The translations under genes and the position numbers were made by a program. The notes under the pieces were generated by a model. That model had not been told where the DNA came from. It saw only the letters and a program-made list of their open reading frames with translations, and did not search any database. Below, piece by piece: positions 9,340 through 17,744 of a stretch of DNA of 64,000 bases. Within the stretch, counting starts at the first letter, position 1. Every line of letters begins with the position of its first letter. This DNA comes from F1-120-MAGs118 sp013360535 (GTDB lineage: Bacteria > Planctomycetota > UBA1135 > GCA-002686595). The DNA lies in NCBI GenBank assembly GCA_026647215.1, contig JAPKHC010000017.1:53596-117595 (forward strand), in the 5' to 3' direction.

Positions 9340-9370
9340 CGATACTTGACCTCTCGTGCGAGGCTGTCAA
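9340..9370 (-). promoter_or_regulatory. Array spacer motif TTGACA-N21-ATCG before the 9331 start
   Basis: On the minus strand TTGACA (9370-9365) and ATCG (9343-9340) are 21 nt apart, and ATCG lies 8 nt before ATG 9331. The ATCG element sits at exactly 8 nt before the starts at 7215, 11429 and 13571 as well. Confidence 0.3.
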
Positions 9371-9371
9371 G

Positions 9372-9469
9372 CGCGCCGAGTCAGCGCTCCACCACGAGCG
9401 GCAGCTCGATCAGGCGGTCGTCGCCGGCGGAGACGTTCACGACGAGGTTGGGGAGCGGCTCGTAGCCCT
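9372..9469. repeat. 98-bp near-identical direct repeat, copy 2
   Basis: Partner of 5155-5252, with two mismatches in 98 bp. It covers the stop codon and C-terminal codons of the gene ending at 9381 and the adjacent spacer. The two copies are in the same orientation, 4.2 kb apart, so recombination between them would delete one and a half to two array genes. Confidence 0.85.
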
Positions 9470-11429
9470 TGAGATTGGGGAAGGAGAGCTCGTACTGGCC
9501 GGGCTCGGGGAACCAGACGCGCTCCTCGGCGACCTTGCCGGCCTGCAGATGAACACGTTCCTGATCGAGCTTCGGCACGAGCGAGAAGCTCGACACGCGC
9601 TGGATCGGGAATCTCGAGGGGAACGGCATGCGCGCTCCGTTCGCCACGAGCTGGAAGCGCAGGCAGGGCGCGGGAACGACGGCGACGACGTGCTCGCCGG
9701 CGCCGTCGAGGCGCCGCGTCGTTCCTTCCGGCAAGTGGACCCGGGACTCGCGCGGGAACTGGAGTTCGATCGAGCTCGATGGCGACAGGATGTCGTAGAT
9801 GTCGCGATGCGGGAACCGCGAGCGCGTCCGCGACTCGAGGGAGCCGCCGACATCGAACAGGGCCCTCCAGCAGAGCTTCTCCGGCCACTCCACGTCGCGC
9901 GAATCGACGGTGGAGAGCCGCACGCTGAACCTGGACGGCGCCGGAACGACGACGCGGCGGAGCTCGTCACCGCCCGGCGCCACGGTGAGCCTGGTGGCGA
10001 AGTTGAAGTCCCCGCTGACGCGCAGGACGTATTCGCCCGGAGAGACGAGCACTGGAGCCGTGCGACGGGAGGCGCGGTCGAACGGCAGATCCTCCTCGCC
10101 GAGATACTCCACCTCCGGCTCGAGTCGCGCCAGCTTGACCCAGCACCTCGGGGCGAGACCGTATTCAACAGCGACGTCCAGTTCGAACGCGCGCGTCACC
10201 GGAAGGGACGCCGCCTCGAAGTCGCTCTCGAGCTCGATCTGCGCATGTTCCCCGTCGACGAGCGAGAACCGCCCGCTCGCGAGCGGCGTCGAACGAATCA
10301 ACCTCTCTCCGACGAGCTCCAGACGCGCGACGTGCTGCCCAGGGGCGAGCCCCGACATCTTTGCGGTGAGGAACGGCCCGCGGGCGTCAGCGCCGGAGTC
10401 GACCGAGGAGCTTGGAGCGACGCGCTGCGGTCGATGCTCGATGGCCGCGGACTGACCCGGTGAAGACACGATCACCGGCGCGGCGCTGTCTTCCTCGCGG
10501 ACGAAGCTCGCACGGACCTGTAACCGGGAGTCGTCCAGCATTTTCCGGATCCCGTCGGGCACGCGCCAGGTGACTTGCACGGACGCTTCGCGCTGGAGCG
10601 CGAGCTCATGAGTGCCGCCGGAACCGAGCGCCACGGCGATGCAGTCCCCGGCGCGCCCCTTGGCCTTGACGAAGAACTCCACGGGTCCTGCGAGCCCGAT
10701 GGCCGATGGGAGGAGCGACTCGAGCTCGATGGGCTGTTGCCAGACGCTCGGATGGAACCGCTTGTCGTTGAGCGGATCCAGCAGGTACATGCCCACCCAC
10801 GAGAACGGTTCTCGACTCTCGAGGCGTTCGATGTCGACGCTCTTGAGCGGCGCTCCCGTCTCCGCATCCGTGACCCGCAGAAGCGTCTTCGGCGCGCGCT
10901 CGAAACGGAGCAGCCGTTCTCCTTCGCACTCCAGCGGCAAGGTCTCGAAGCCCGGCACCGGCCGCCAGCGCACGCGCTCCGCCGAGGCCGCGAGCGCCCG
11001 CACTTCCGCGAGCTCGGACCGCTTGCACGGAAGCCAGACCTCGATGAATCCGTCGTCGACGACCTCGAGATCCCACGTGCTGATCGCGTCCCGCACGACA
11101 AACTCCAGCGCCACGATCGGACTTTGGATCGAGACCTCCTCCGCCTCCCCGAGCGTCTCGATCGGCAAGCCCTCCACCTTCACGCGCCAACTCTCGCGCC
11201 CGCTTTCGTCGTCTTCGAGCACGACGATCCGCTCGGCCTCCTGCGTCGCGCCGCCGTTCCCTTGGGTTTGAGGGCGCACCGCGCTCGAAGTGGCGACGGT
11301 CGGACTCGCCTTCCCTTCATCGACCGCGGCTCCGTTCCCTTCGATTCCCGAGCGCGTCGCGCACGCTCCCACGAGCCCGCACACCGCGATCACGAACCAC
11401 CGGCGCAGCGATGAAGGGAAGTTGCGCAT
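9381..11429 (-). CDS. Array gene 6: lipoprotein member
   Basis: 682 residues; ATG 11429 gives MRNFPSSLRRWFVIAVCGLV then GAC, with lipobox LVGAC (Cys23). The mature part runs: an E/A/S/T-rich linker; WRVKVEGLPIETLGE; ELAEVRALAASAERV; LRVTDAETGAPLKSVDIERL; FFVKAKGRAGDCIAVALGSG; GLAPGQHVARLELVGE; VEYGLAPRCWVKLARLE; SPGEYVLRVSGDFNF; and the C-terminal YEPLPNLVVNVSAGDD. The DAETG and PGEY segments are the hallmark turns of carboxypeptidase-regulatory/CnaB-type beta-sandwiches. By family knowledge such lipoproteins sit in a periplasmic or outer membrane leaflet; the ligand or partner is unknown. The 3' end is nearly identical to that of the gene at 5164. Confidence 0.8.
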   Translation of the reverse strand: MRNFPSSLRRWFVIAVCGLVGACATRSGIEGNGAAVDEGKASPTVATSSAVRPQTQGNGGATQEAERIVVLEDDESGRESWRVKVEGLPIETLGEAEEVSIQSPIVALEFVVRDAISTWDLEVVDDGFIEVWLPCKRSELAEVRALAASAERVRWRPVPGFETLPLECEGERLLRFERAPKTLLRVTDAETGAPLKSVDIERLESREPFSWVGMYLLDPLNDKRFHPSVWQQPIELESLLPSAIGLAGPVEFFVKAKGRAGDCIAVALGSGGTHELALQREASVQVTWRVPDGIRKMLDDSRLQVRASFVREEDSAAPVIVSSPGQSAAIEHRPQRVAPSSSVDSGADARGPFLTAKMSGLAPGQHVARLELVGERLIRSTPLASGRFSLVDGEHAQIELESDFEAASLPVTRAFELDVAVEYGLAPRCWVKLARLEPEVEYLGEEDLPFDRASRRTAPVLVSPGEYVLRVSGDFNFATRLTVAPGGDELRRVVVPAPSRFSVRLSTVDSRDVEWPEKLCWRALFDVGGSLESRTRSRFPHRDIYDILSPSSSIELQFPRESRVHLPEGTTRRLDGAGEHVVAVVPAPCLRFQLVANGARMPFPSRFPIQRVSSFSLVPKLDQERVHLQAGKVAEERVWFPEPGQYELSFPNLKGYEPLPNLVVNVSAGDDRLIELPLVVER

Positions 11430-11477
11430 GTGACGTTCGATGTTCCGTGGATCGTGCGCAAGCGCCCGGCGCGCGCT

Positions 11478-13571
11478 TCAGCGTTCGCGCACGAGCTGCA
11501 GCTCGAGCACGCTATCCCCGCGCGCCGCGAGGGTCACCTTCTGTCGTGGAAACGGGCGGTAGCCATCGAGCTTGGCGAACCACAACTCATGCTCGCCCGG
11601 CGCCACGAACCAGACACGTTGCTCGTACTCGCCACCCTCGTGGCGTGCGCGCAATTGCGAGCTTCCCTGCCGGTCCAGAGCGGGAAAGAGAGGCTCCTCG
11701 TCGGCGTCCGGGCGCACGACCTTGAACTCGAATTCCGGTGGCACCGAGTGCGGCCGCCCGTCCAGGCTGAGGCGAATTCGCAGCAGCGGAAGTGGGACGA
11801 TCCGAACCTCGTGCTCGCCGGCGCCTTCGAGCTGGAGCGTTCTCGAAGCCGTGCCCTCGAACGCGAAACGCAGCGGGCAATCGAGCTCGACGCGATCCGA
11901 GAGCGGCGCGAGCTCGAATACGCCGGGCTGGCCGGCCGTGCCGAACGTGAGAAAACTGCGCGAATAGCCGGCCTCGAAGCGCGCGAGCCAGCGGAGCACC
12001 GGGGGCAGCTCTTCCCCGGAAACACGGTCCGCCACGAACCGCACTCGCATGCGCGTCGGCGAAGGGATCGAGATCCTGCGTCGCTCTTCGACACCAGCTC
12101 CGACTTGGAGGCGCACGCAGTACTCGAAGTCGCCCGAGATCGCGAGCTCGCACTCGCCCTTCGAGATCAGGACCGACGAGCTGCGCCTCGATTCGCGGTT
12201 GTAATCCAGCTCCGTGACGCCGTAAGGGCCTGAGTAGCTGGAGAGGTACGAGTCGGGCGCGCCGAAGTTCGCTGGGTCCGTCGAACCGTCGTACCGGCGC
12301 AACTGCAGGCTGCACTTCGGAGCCGCACCGAGTTCCGCAGGAATGTCGAGTTCGAACGCGAGCCGCGACGGCCGCGCCTCACGCTCCAGCACGGTCTCGA
12401 GCTCGACATCCACGAAGCCACCTTGTCCGACCGTGAACGTCGCGCGCGCGAGCGGCGTGGTTCGCAGCAGGACCTGACGCGGAAGCTCGAACTGCGCGAC
12501 GTAGGTTCCCGGGACGAGCCCCGTGAGGTCCATCCAGCGGATCCGGCCCTGCTCGATCTTTCCAAGAACGGGCGAGCCCGAGTCGACGTGCTGGCATGGC
12601 AACAGCTCGAAATCCGCGGCGGTCGCCGGAGCCGTTGCGCCGCTCGACGCGGACTCGAGGCCCAGGGCCAGCGGCACTTCCGAGCGGTACCCGAGTTCCT
12701 CGAGTTCCATCGGCACGTGCCACGTGAGCCGCGCCGAGCCCGATCGCTCGAGCAGCACCTCGTGCGTGGCGCCACTCCCAAGTTTCACGGCGATCTGCCG
12801 CTCCGCGTGCCCCGCCGCACGAACGCGCAGCTCGACGCGTCCGCTCAGGCCACGCGTCGACGGCACCAAGGGCTCGAGCTCGATCGGCTGGCCCTCGCAC
12901 GCTTTCCAGATGCCGAGTGCGCCGTCACCGAGCCGAGTGGAATTCCAGCGATACCGCGAACCCGGATCGTCGCTGCGCGAAAACCTGATCTCGACTTGCT
13001 CCAACGGCTCTCCGGTCTCGGCGTCCTTGACGATCAGGTGCGTCTTCGGCGCGAGCTCGAATCGCAGCACTCGCTCCCCTTCGCCTCGCACGAGCACCGA
13101 ATCGAAACCCTCGACAGGTCGCCAGCGCTCTCCATTCGCCGACCCGCCCACCGCACGCACCTCGGCAACGTCGAATTCCCCGCCCGCGATCCAGCTCCGG
13201 ACGGGCAGTTCGAGCTCGCTCTCCTCGACGAAGCCGAACTCCCGGACGCTCCTGCCGTCCCTGCCGACCAGCTCGTACACCACCGCCGGGCACTTTGTGT
13301 TGTGCTCGCCGTCCCGCGGCACCGGATCGAAGGGCAGTCCCTCGACCTTCACCTTCCAAGTCTCGCGTCCTTCCTGCGCCGTGCTCTCGAGCGCATCCGC
13401 TGCGCCTCGCAACTCCGGTGACACCACGTGCGCAGTCACGGCCGACGTTGCGCCCTCCGGCCTTCCACTCGCGCGCGGCCCCGCGAAGCCTTGCCGCATC
13501 CCCCACGTCGCCGTGAGCCCGAGTACCACGAGCGCGAGAATCCTTCGCAGCGAGACCGGGAAGTTGCGCAT
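11478..13571 (-). CDS. Array gene 5: membrane-anchored beta-sandwich repeat protein
   Basis: 697 residues from ATG 13571 (MRNFPVSLRRILALVVLGLT). The preceding 13 codons in the open frame are spacer, judged by the sister genes. It belongs with 5164 and 9381 by its shared blocks (WKVKVEGLPFDPV, YELVGRDGRSVREFGF, LIVKDAETGEPLEQVEI, AVKLGSGATHEVLLERSGSA, GLVPGTYVAQFELPRQV, RLAFELDIPAEL). It lacks the lipobox and has only a hydrophobic segment, about residues 11-24. The C-terminus is DGYRPFPRQKVTLAARGD. I infer a signal-anchored or cleaved exported protein. The switch between lipid anchor and plain signal within one subgroup suggests that individual copies are sent to different envelope positions. 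Confidence 0.78.
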   Translation of the reverse strand: MRNFPVSLRRILALVVLGLTATWGMRQGFAGPRASGRPEGATSAVTAHVVSPELRGAADALESTAQEGRETWKVKVEGLPFDPVPRDGEHNTKCPAVVYELVGRDGRSVREFGFVEESELELPVRSWIAGGEFDVAEVRAVGGSANGERWRPVEGFDSVLVRGEGERVLRFELAPKTHLIVKDAETGEPLEQVEIRFSRSDDPGSRYRWNSTRLGDGALGIWKACEGQPIELEPLVPSTRGLSGRVELRVRAAGHAERQIAVKLGSGATHEVLLERSGSARLTWHVPMELEELGYRSEVPLALGLESASSGATAPATAADFELLPCQHVDSGSPVLGKIEQGRIRWMDLTGLVPGTYVAQFELPRQVLLRTTPLARATFTVGQGGFVDVELETVLEREARPSRLAFELDIPAELGAAPKCSLQLRRYDGSTDPANFGAPDSYLSSYSGPYGVTELDYNRESRRSSSVLISKGECELAISGDFEYCVRLQVGAGVEERRRISIPSPTRMRVRFVADRVSGEELPPVLRWLARFEAGYSRSFLTFGTAGQPGVFELAPLSDRVELDCPLRFAFEGTASRTLQLEGAGEHEVRIVPLPLLRIRLSLDGRPHSVPPEFEFKVVRPDADEEPLFPALDRQGSSQLRARHEGGEYEQRVWFVAPGEHELWFAKLDGYRPFPRQKVTLAARGDSVLELQLVRER

Positions 13572-13579
13572 GTGAGGTC

Positions 13580-13610
13580 CGATGCTCGTCGGTTCGTGAG
13601 AGCGGGTCAA
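13580..13610 (-). promoter_or_regulatory. Array spacer motif TTGACC-N21-ATCG before the 13571 start
   Basis: On the minus strand TTGACC (13610-13605) is followed after 21 nt by ATCG (13583-13580), 8 nt before ATG 13571. This is the third instance with identical internal spacing. Confidence 0.3.
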
Positions 13611-13621
13611 GTCGCGCCGCG

Positions 13622-15670
13622 TCAGCGCTTCGGGATCAGCGGCAGCTCGATCAACTGATCGTGGCCCGCGCCGATGTTGACGCGCAGCGGAGGGAGGGGC
13701 TCAAAATCCCTGAGTTTCCTGAAGACGAGCTCGTAGGTGCCGGGCTCGGGGAACCAGACGCGGAGTTCGTTGGGCCGGGGCGTGCCGACGCGGACCCGGT
13801 CCTGGAGGGCATTCTTTTGGCTGCGCGGCGAGGTGTTGAAGTGGACGGACATCAGCAGGGGGACGGTGACTTCCGTTCCGTCGGTCTGGAAGCGCAGCCG
13901 CACGCGCGGCTTCTCGACGCAGCTGATGCTGAATTCACCGCCTCGCTCGAGCTTGACCCATGGTCCGTCCATGAGCTCGAACTGCGATTCGGCGGAAAAC
14001 CGGACCTCGCACGGGAACTGGTCCGAACCGAACTCGTGAACGATCGGAGGCTCGGCGAGTGGGAGCGCCACGAACGTGCGACCGGGCTCCGCGAGTCGGC
14101 GCCACAGGAGCTTCTCGCTCGGCGGGGCTTCACCTGGGACGGCGTTGGAGACTCGCACGACGACCCGCTGCAGGAGCTCCGGCGGCGGCAGGACGACGAG
14201 CGGCCCGGCGCCTTCGACGAACTCGAATTCCTGCGAGAACGTGCAGGGACCGCGCACGGTGGCCAGGAACTTCCCCGGACGCGCCGAAACGGTCTCGCTG
14301 CGCCAGCTGCCCTCGACCAGCTTCAGGGAGGCCTCCTCACCCCATTCGTTCTTGAGACGTCGTTGCAGAAGCACGCGCGCTCCGGTGGAGCTACCGAACT
14401 GCGGAGGCAGCGTGAATTCGATTTGCAGCGGCCGATCGAGCTCCGTGGCGCCCGGAACCTCCTCCAGCCAGACGTCGCTGCGCACGCCGACCTTCACGCG
14501 GAAGCTTGCCACCGCAACCTCGGTGGATTCACTCAGCAAATTGGAACGGTGCAGCAGCACGGCGCGGTGCTCGCCGGCCGGGAGTCCGTCGACCGGCACC
14601 AAGAGCGCCGGCGGATTCCGAAGGTCGTTCGAGTGCCGAGGCTCGATGTGATTGCGCTCGTCGACGGGCTGCCAGCGCACGTGCCTCTCACCCGCGCGCC
14701 ACGCTCCTGTGCCCTCGACCGGATCCACGGCCAGCGAGAGCGAGCCGCGGCCCGAGTCGAAGCGGAGCCACAGCGGATCCGAGACTGGCGTCCAGCGAAC
14801 TTCCGCGCTGCCGCCGCGCGCGAGGCGCACCACGTGAGTCTCACCGGACCCGAATTCGATGGGCACGGAAGACGCGACGTATCCTTCTGCGGCGACGAGA
14901 ACGGCCAGCCCATCTCCCGGATGAACCTCTCCAGCCGTCTCCGGGTGAAATTCCAAGGGCTGATGATCGAATTCATGTCCCCATTTCCGACCGAAACCGC
15001 GCAGCTTCTCGAGTCCACCCTCGTTGGCGAGCTTCGCCCTGAAGCGCGCGAGCGGCTCGCCCGTGCGCGCGTCGAGCACCCTCAACCTCGGCGGCGGCGC
15101 CTGCCTCAGCCGGATCACGGGAGGTTGAGCGAGGTCGACCCGCAACCTCTCACCGTCAGGATGAACCCGCCACATTCGATTTCCAGCGACCAGTCCCTCG
15201 ATCACGATCTCCGTGGTGTCCTCCGCCACGAACGGCAACTCGCAGCTCCATTCCGATCGGAGGACTTCGCAAGACACCTGCTCGCGCTCGCCCCCGACGC
15301 CGCCGAAACGAAGGTGCAGCACTCCGTATCTCGGCGCGCTCTCCACCTCACGCGCCCCGTCGGGCCCTTCGAACACGACACTTCCACTCCACTCGCGCCC
15401 CTCCCCCGGCCGCGCGGGCTTCGCAGTCGCAGGCTCCGCGCGCTGTGCGACCACGACGACTTCACTTCGCGTGCCTTCATCCGTGACGACCTCGAGCGAT
15501 TCCTCCGCCAGCTCTCCGCGCGAATCCGCTGCTGCTCGCACGATCTCCGTCCCGTCGAGGTCCTGCGCTCGCTCCTCTCTCCTCAGCCCGATCCACAGCC
15601 CCACCAACGCCCCCACGCCCGCCACCGCCAGCGCGAGCACCAGGCGTCCCTGAATCGAGGAAGTGCGCAT
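13622..15670 (-). CDS. Array gene 4: membrane-anchored beta-sandwich repeat protein
   Basis: 682 residues from ATG 15670 (MRTSSIQGRLVLALAVAGVG), with a membrane segment at about residues 10-28 and no lipobox. A longer frame upstream exists but would run through the spacer and the neighbouring gene's 3' end. Subgroup-2 blocks are present: WSGSVVFEGPDG, WSCELPFVAEDTTEIVI, LRVLDARTGEPLARFRAKL, EFGSGETHVVRLARGGSAEV and GLPAGEHRAVLLHR. The C-terminal module reads RDFEPLPPLRVNIGAGHD and ends in a basic residue, as in most sisters (LIPKR; compare LVVER, LVRGR, LVRKR). I infer an exported structural or binding protein. ATCG directly abuts the start codon. Confidence 0.78.
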   Translation of the reverse strand: MRTSSIQGRLVLALAVAGVGALVGLWIGLRREERAQDLDGTEIVRAAADSRGELAEESLEVVTDEGTRSEVVVVAQRAEPATAKPARPGEGREWSGSVVFEGPDGAREVESAPRYGVLHLRFGGVGGEREQVSCEVLRSEWSCELPFVAEDTTEIVIEGLVAGNRMWRVHPDGERLRVDLAQPPVIRLRQAPPPRLRVLDARTGEPLARFRAKLANEGGLEKLRGFGRKWGHEFDHQPLEFHPETAGEVHPGDGLAVLVAAEGYVASSVPIEFGSGETHVVRLARGGSAEVRWTPVSDPLWLRFDSGRGSLSLAVDPVEGTGAWRAGERHVRWQPVDERNHIEPRHSNDLRNPPALLVPVDGLPAGEHRAVLLHRSNLLSESTEVAVASFRVKVGVRSDVWLEEVPGATELDRPLQIEFTLPPQFGSSTGARVLLQRRLKNEWGEEASLKLVEGSWRSETVSARPGKFLATVRGPCTFSQEFEFVEGAGPLVVLPPPELLQRVVVRVSNAVPGEAPPSEKLLWRRLAEPGRTFVALPLAEPPIVHEFGSDQFPCEVRFSAESQFELMDGPWVKLERGGEFSISCVEKPRVRLRFQTDGTEVTVPLLMSVHFNTSPRSQKNALQDRVRVGTPRPNELRVWFPEPGTYELVFRKLRDFEPLPPLRVNIGAGHDQLIELPLIPKR

Positions 15671-15699
15671 CGATGCTCGGATTCGTTGGCGCGCGCGCG

Positions 15700-17736
15700 T
15701 CAGCGCTTGCGCACGAGGGGCACTTCGAACATGGGCACGGCGTCGGCGATGACGTGGACCGACAGGGGCGCGAGACTCTCGAAGCCCTCGAACTCCGGCA
15801 ACTCCAGCTCGTAGGCCCCGGCCTCCGGAAACCACACGCGCACCTCGTCGATCGATCCGGACGAGTCCTTGCCGATCGATGCGGCGAGCGCCAGCTCGTT
15901 GCCTCCCGGGCAGAAGCGCGTGAACACGCTGGCGTAGCGTGGCGCGTGGAAGCGGCGTTGGTCGTCGACGAAACGCAGTGTCAGGCGCGGATTCTCGACC
16001 ATCCGGACGCGCACGTCCCCGTCCTGCTCGATGCGGACTCGCTGGCCCTCGGCGAAACGGAGCTGACGCTCGTCGTAGAGCCAGAGCTCGATCGGGAGCG
16101 AGGCCGAGAGCAGCTCGAACGTGCCGAGTTCGGAGCCACGGCTGTGGACGCGATTCTCATTGGCCCGATCCTCGACGCGACACCACCGCAGCGTCCGCGG
16201 AAGGAGCTCGCTCGACGCCGCGCCGGCATCGAGGCTCACGCGGATGCGCCGCAGGGATGCGAGCTCGATCAGGACGAGTTGATCCGTCGCGCCGAGAACT
16301 TCGAAGGTCCTTCGGAACGCGGCCGCTCCCGTGACCGTCAGCTCGAAGGCGCCGGGCTCCATCCGCGTGGGTTCCGTCTCCGCGGAGTCCGGCCGGAACG
16401 AGAGCGCTTGCGAATCGCTCCAGCCCATGCCGATGCGCTTGCGGACACTCACGGCGCCGGCTCCGTCGCGCAGGAAGCGTGTGTCGCCGAGGAACTCCAG
16501 CCGGACGAGCGGATCCGCGCTCGGGGTTGCGGGCAGGCGCTCCAGTCGCACTTCCGTCCGCTCGCCGGCGTGCACGAGGAATCGCGCGGTGGCGATCGCA
16601 AGCGCGCTCTCGCACGGCCGCGCCCGCAGGCTCAGCGTCGCGATGTGTTCCCCCGGCTCGAGCCCCTCGGCCTCCTGCACCCACTCACGCAGCGGCGCGT
16701 CCGGCGCCCGGTCCGTCACGCGCTGGTCCGAGCTGGTCTCCGCGCTCCAGCTGCCTTCGAGCCCGCGCGGCCCGTCGAGCGGCGTCGGCGTCGGGTCGAC
16801 GGGATCGATCGAGAGCTGCAGTCGCGCGCCTCGAGCGCGCGCCGCCGCCTGCCACGCCTCGTCCTCGGGCCACGGCCAACAGAGCCGCGCGGAGCCAGCG
16901 CGCTGCAGCCGCACTTCGTAGGTGCGGCCAGTTCCGAATTCGACGGCGAGCGCGGAGGCGACGAAGCCCGGAGCGCCGACGCGCACGAGCCACGTCCCGT
17001 CCAGATCCGTCGCTTGCGGCGAGTGCGGGACGAGCTCGATCGGCTGCGTGCGAAAGGACTGGCCCCAGTCGAGCGACAGGTGCCGGGTCGGCGACGGCTG
17101 CGCCTGCGTGAAATCGAGCCGCACCTGAGGGAGCAACGCGCCCGTCCGAGCGTCGACGACCCGCAGCCATGAAGGAGTCGCGCGCACGAGGCGCACGCTC
17201 GCGGGCGAATCGAACTCGAGCGGCAGGGTTTCCCGTCCCGCCGCAGGCCGCCACACGCCGCTGCGCTCGACCAGGCCGCGCACTCGAACTTCGTCGATGG
17301 ATTCAGGCCGAAACGGAAGCTCGCAGCGCCAGGTTTTCCCTTGAACCGGAGTCCGGACGCGCTCGGTGGTGCCGTCGCGGTTGCGGAACGTGAGCGAGAG
17401 CTCGCCGACGGACGGCGACGACCGCTCGGCGAGCGCCGTGTCGGTGCGCTCGACTTCGAAGTCGACGGTGCCGCTCCATGCGATTCCGGTGGGCGGATCG
17501 GCACTCCTGGTCTCGCTCGCGGGTTCGGCTGCGGGCAGCAGTTCCCGCAGGTTCGTGAGTTCCTGCGGCGCGGCGTCGACACGCAGCGCGAGCGCCGTCT
17601 CCGGCTCAGCGGACTCCAGGCGACGTGACGCGTCGAACGACGCGCCTCCCCTCCACCAGAGCCAACTCCCCGTGCATCCCGCCGCGACGACGACGAGCGC
17701 GAGCATCGAGCGCATCGTGATCGAGAGGTTGCGCAT
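15700..17736 (-). CDS. Array gene 3: envelope beta-sandwich repeat protein, possible lipoprotein
   Basis: 678 residues from ATG 17736: MRNLSITMRSMLALVVVAAGC. The cysteine at position 21 follows A-A-G, a weak lipobox, so lipid anchoring is possible but not certain. The frame stays open far upstream, through the two preceding genes, but those have strong coding evidence in another frame, so I reject the extension. Subgroup-2 blocks: WSGTVDFEVERT, WRCELPFRPESIDEVRV, LRVVDARTGALLPQVRLDF, EFGTGRTYEVRLQRAGSARL and GLEPGEHIATLSLRARP. The ending GFESLAPLSVHVIAD aligns with the sister ends. It lies 8 nt downstream of the preceding gene, so translation may be coupled. Function unknown. Confidence 0.77.
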   Translation of the reverse strand: MRNLSITMRSMLALVVVAAGCTGSWLWWRGGASFDASRRLESAEPETALALRVDAAPQELTNLRELLPAAEPASETRSADPPTGIAWSGTVDFEVERTDTALAERSSPSVGELSLTFRNRDGTTERVRTPVQGKTWRCELPFRPESIDEVRVRGLVERSGVWRPAAGRETLPLEFDSPASVRLVRATPSWLRVVDARTGALLPQVRLDFTQAQPSPTRHLSLDWGQSFRTQPIELVPHSPQATDLDGTWLVRVGAPGFVASALAVEFGTGRTYEVRLQRAGSARLCWPWPEDEAWQAAARARGARLQLSIDPVDPTPTPLDGPRGLEGSWSAETSSDQRVTDRAPDAPLREWVQEAEGLEPGEHIATLSLRARPCESALAIATARFLVHAGERTEVRLERLPATPSADPLVRLEFLGDTRFLRDGAGAVSVRKRIGMGWSDSQALSFRPDSAETEPTRMEPGAFELTVTGAAAFRRTFEVLGATDQLVLIELASLRRIRVSLDAGAASSELLPRTLRWCRVEDRANENRVHSRGSELGTFELLSASLPIELWLYDERQLRFAEGQRVRIEQDGDVRVRMVENPRLTLRFVDDQRRFHAPRYASVFTRFCPGGNELALAASIGKDSSGSIDEVRVWFPEAGAYELELPEFEGFESLAPLSVHVIADAVPMFEVPLVRKR

Positions 17737-17744
17737 CGTGAGCT

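Noticed and set aside
13661..15814. Long plus-strand open frame antisense to the gene at 13622
   Set aside because: Low-complexity Arg/Glu/His composition, no motif, no start context. The minus-strand frame carries the conserved family blocks.
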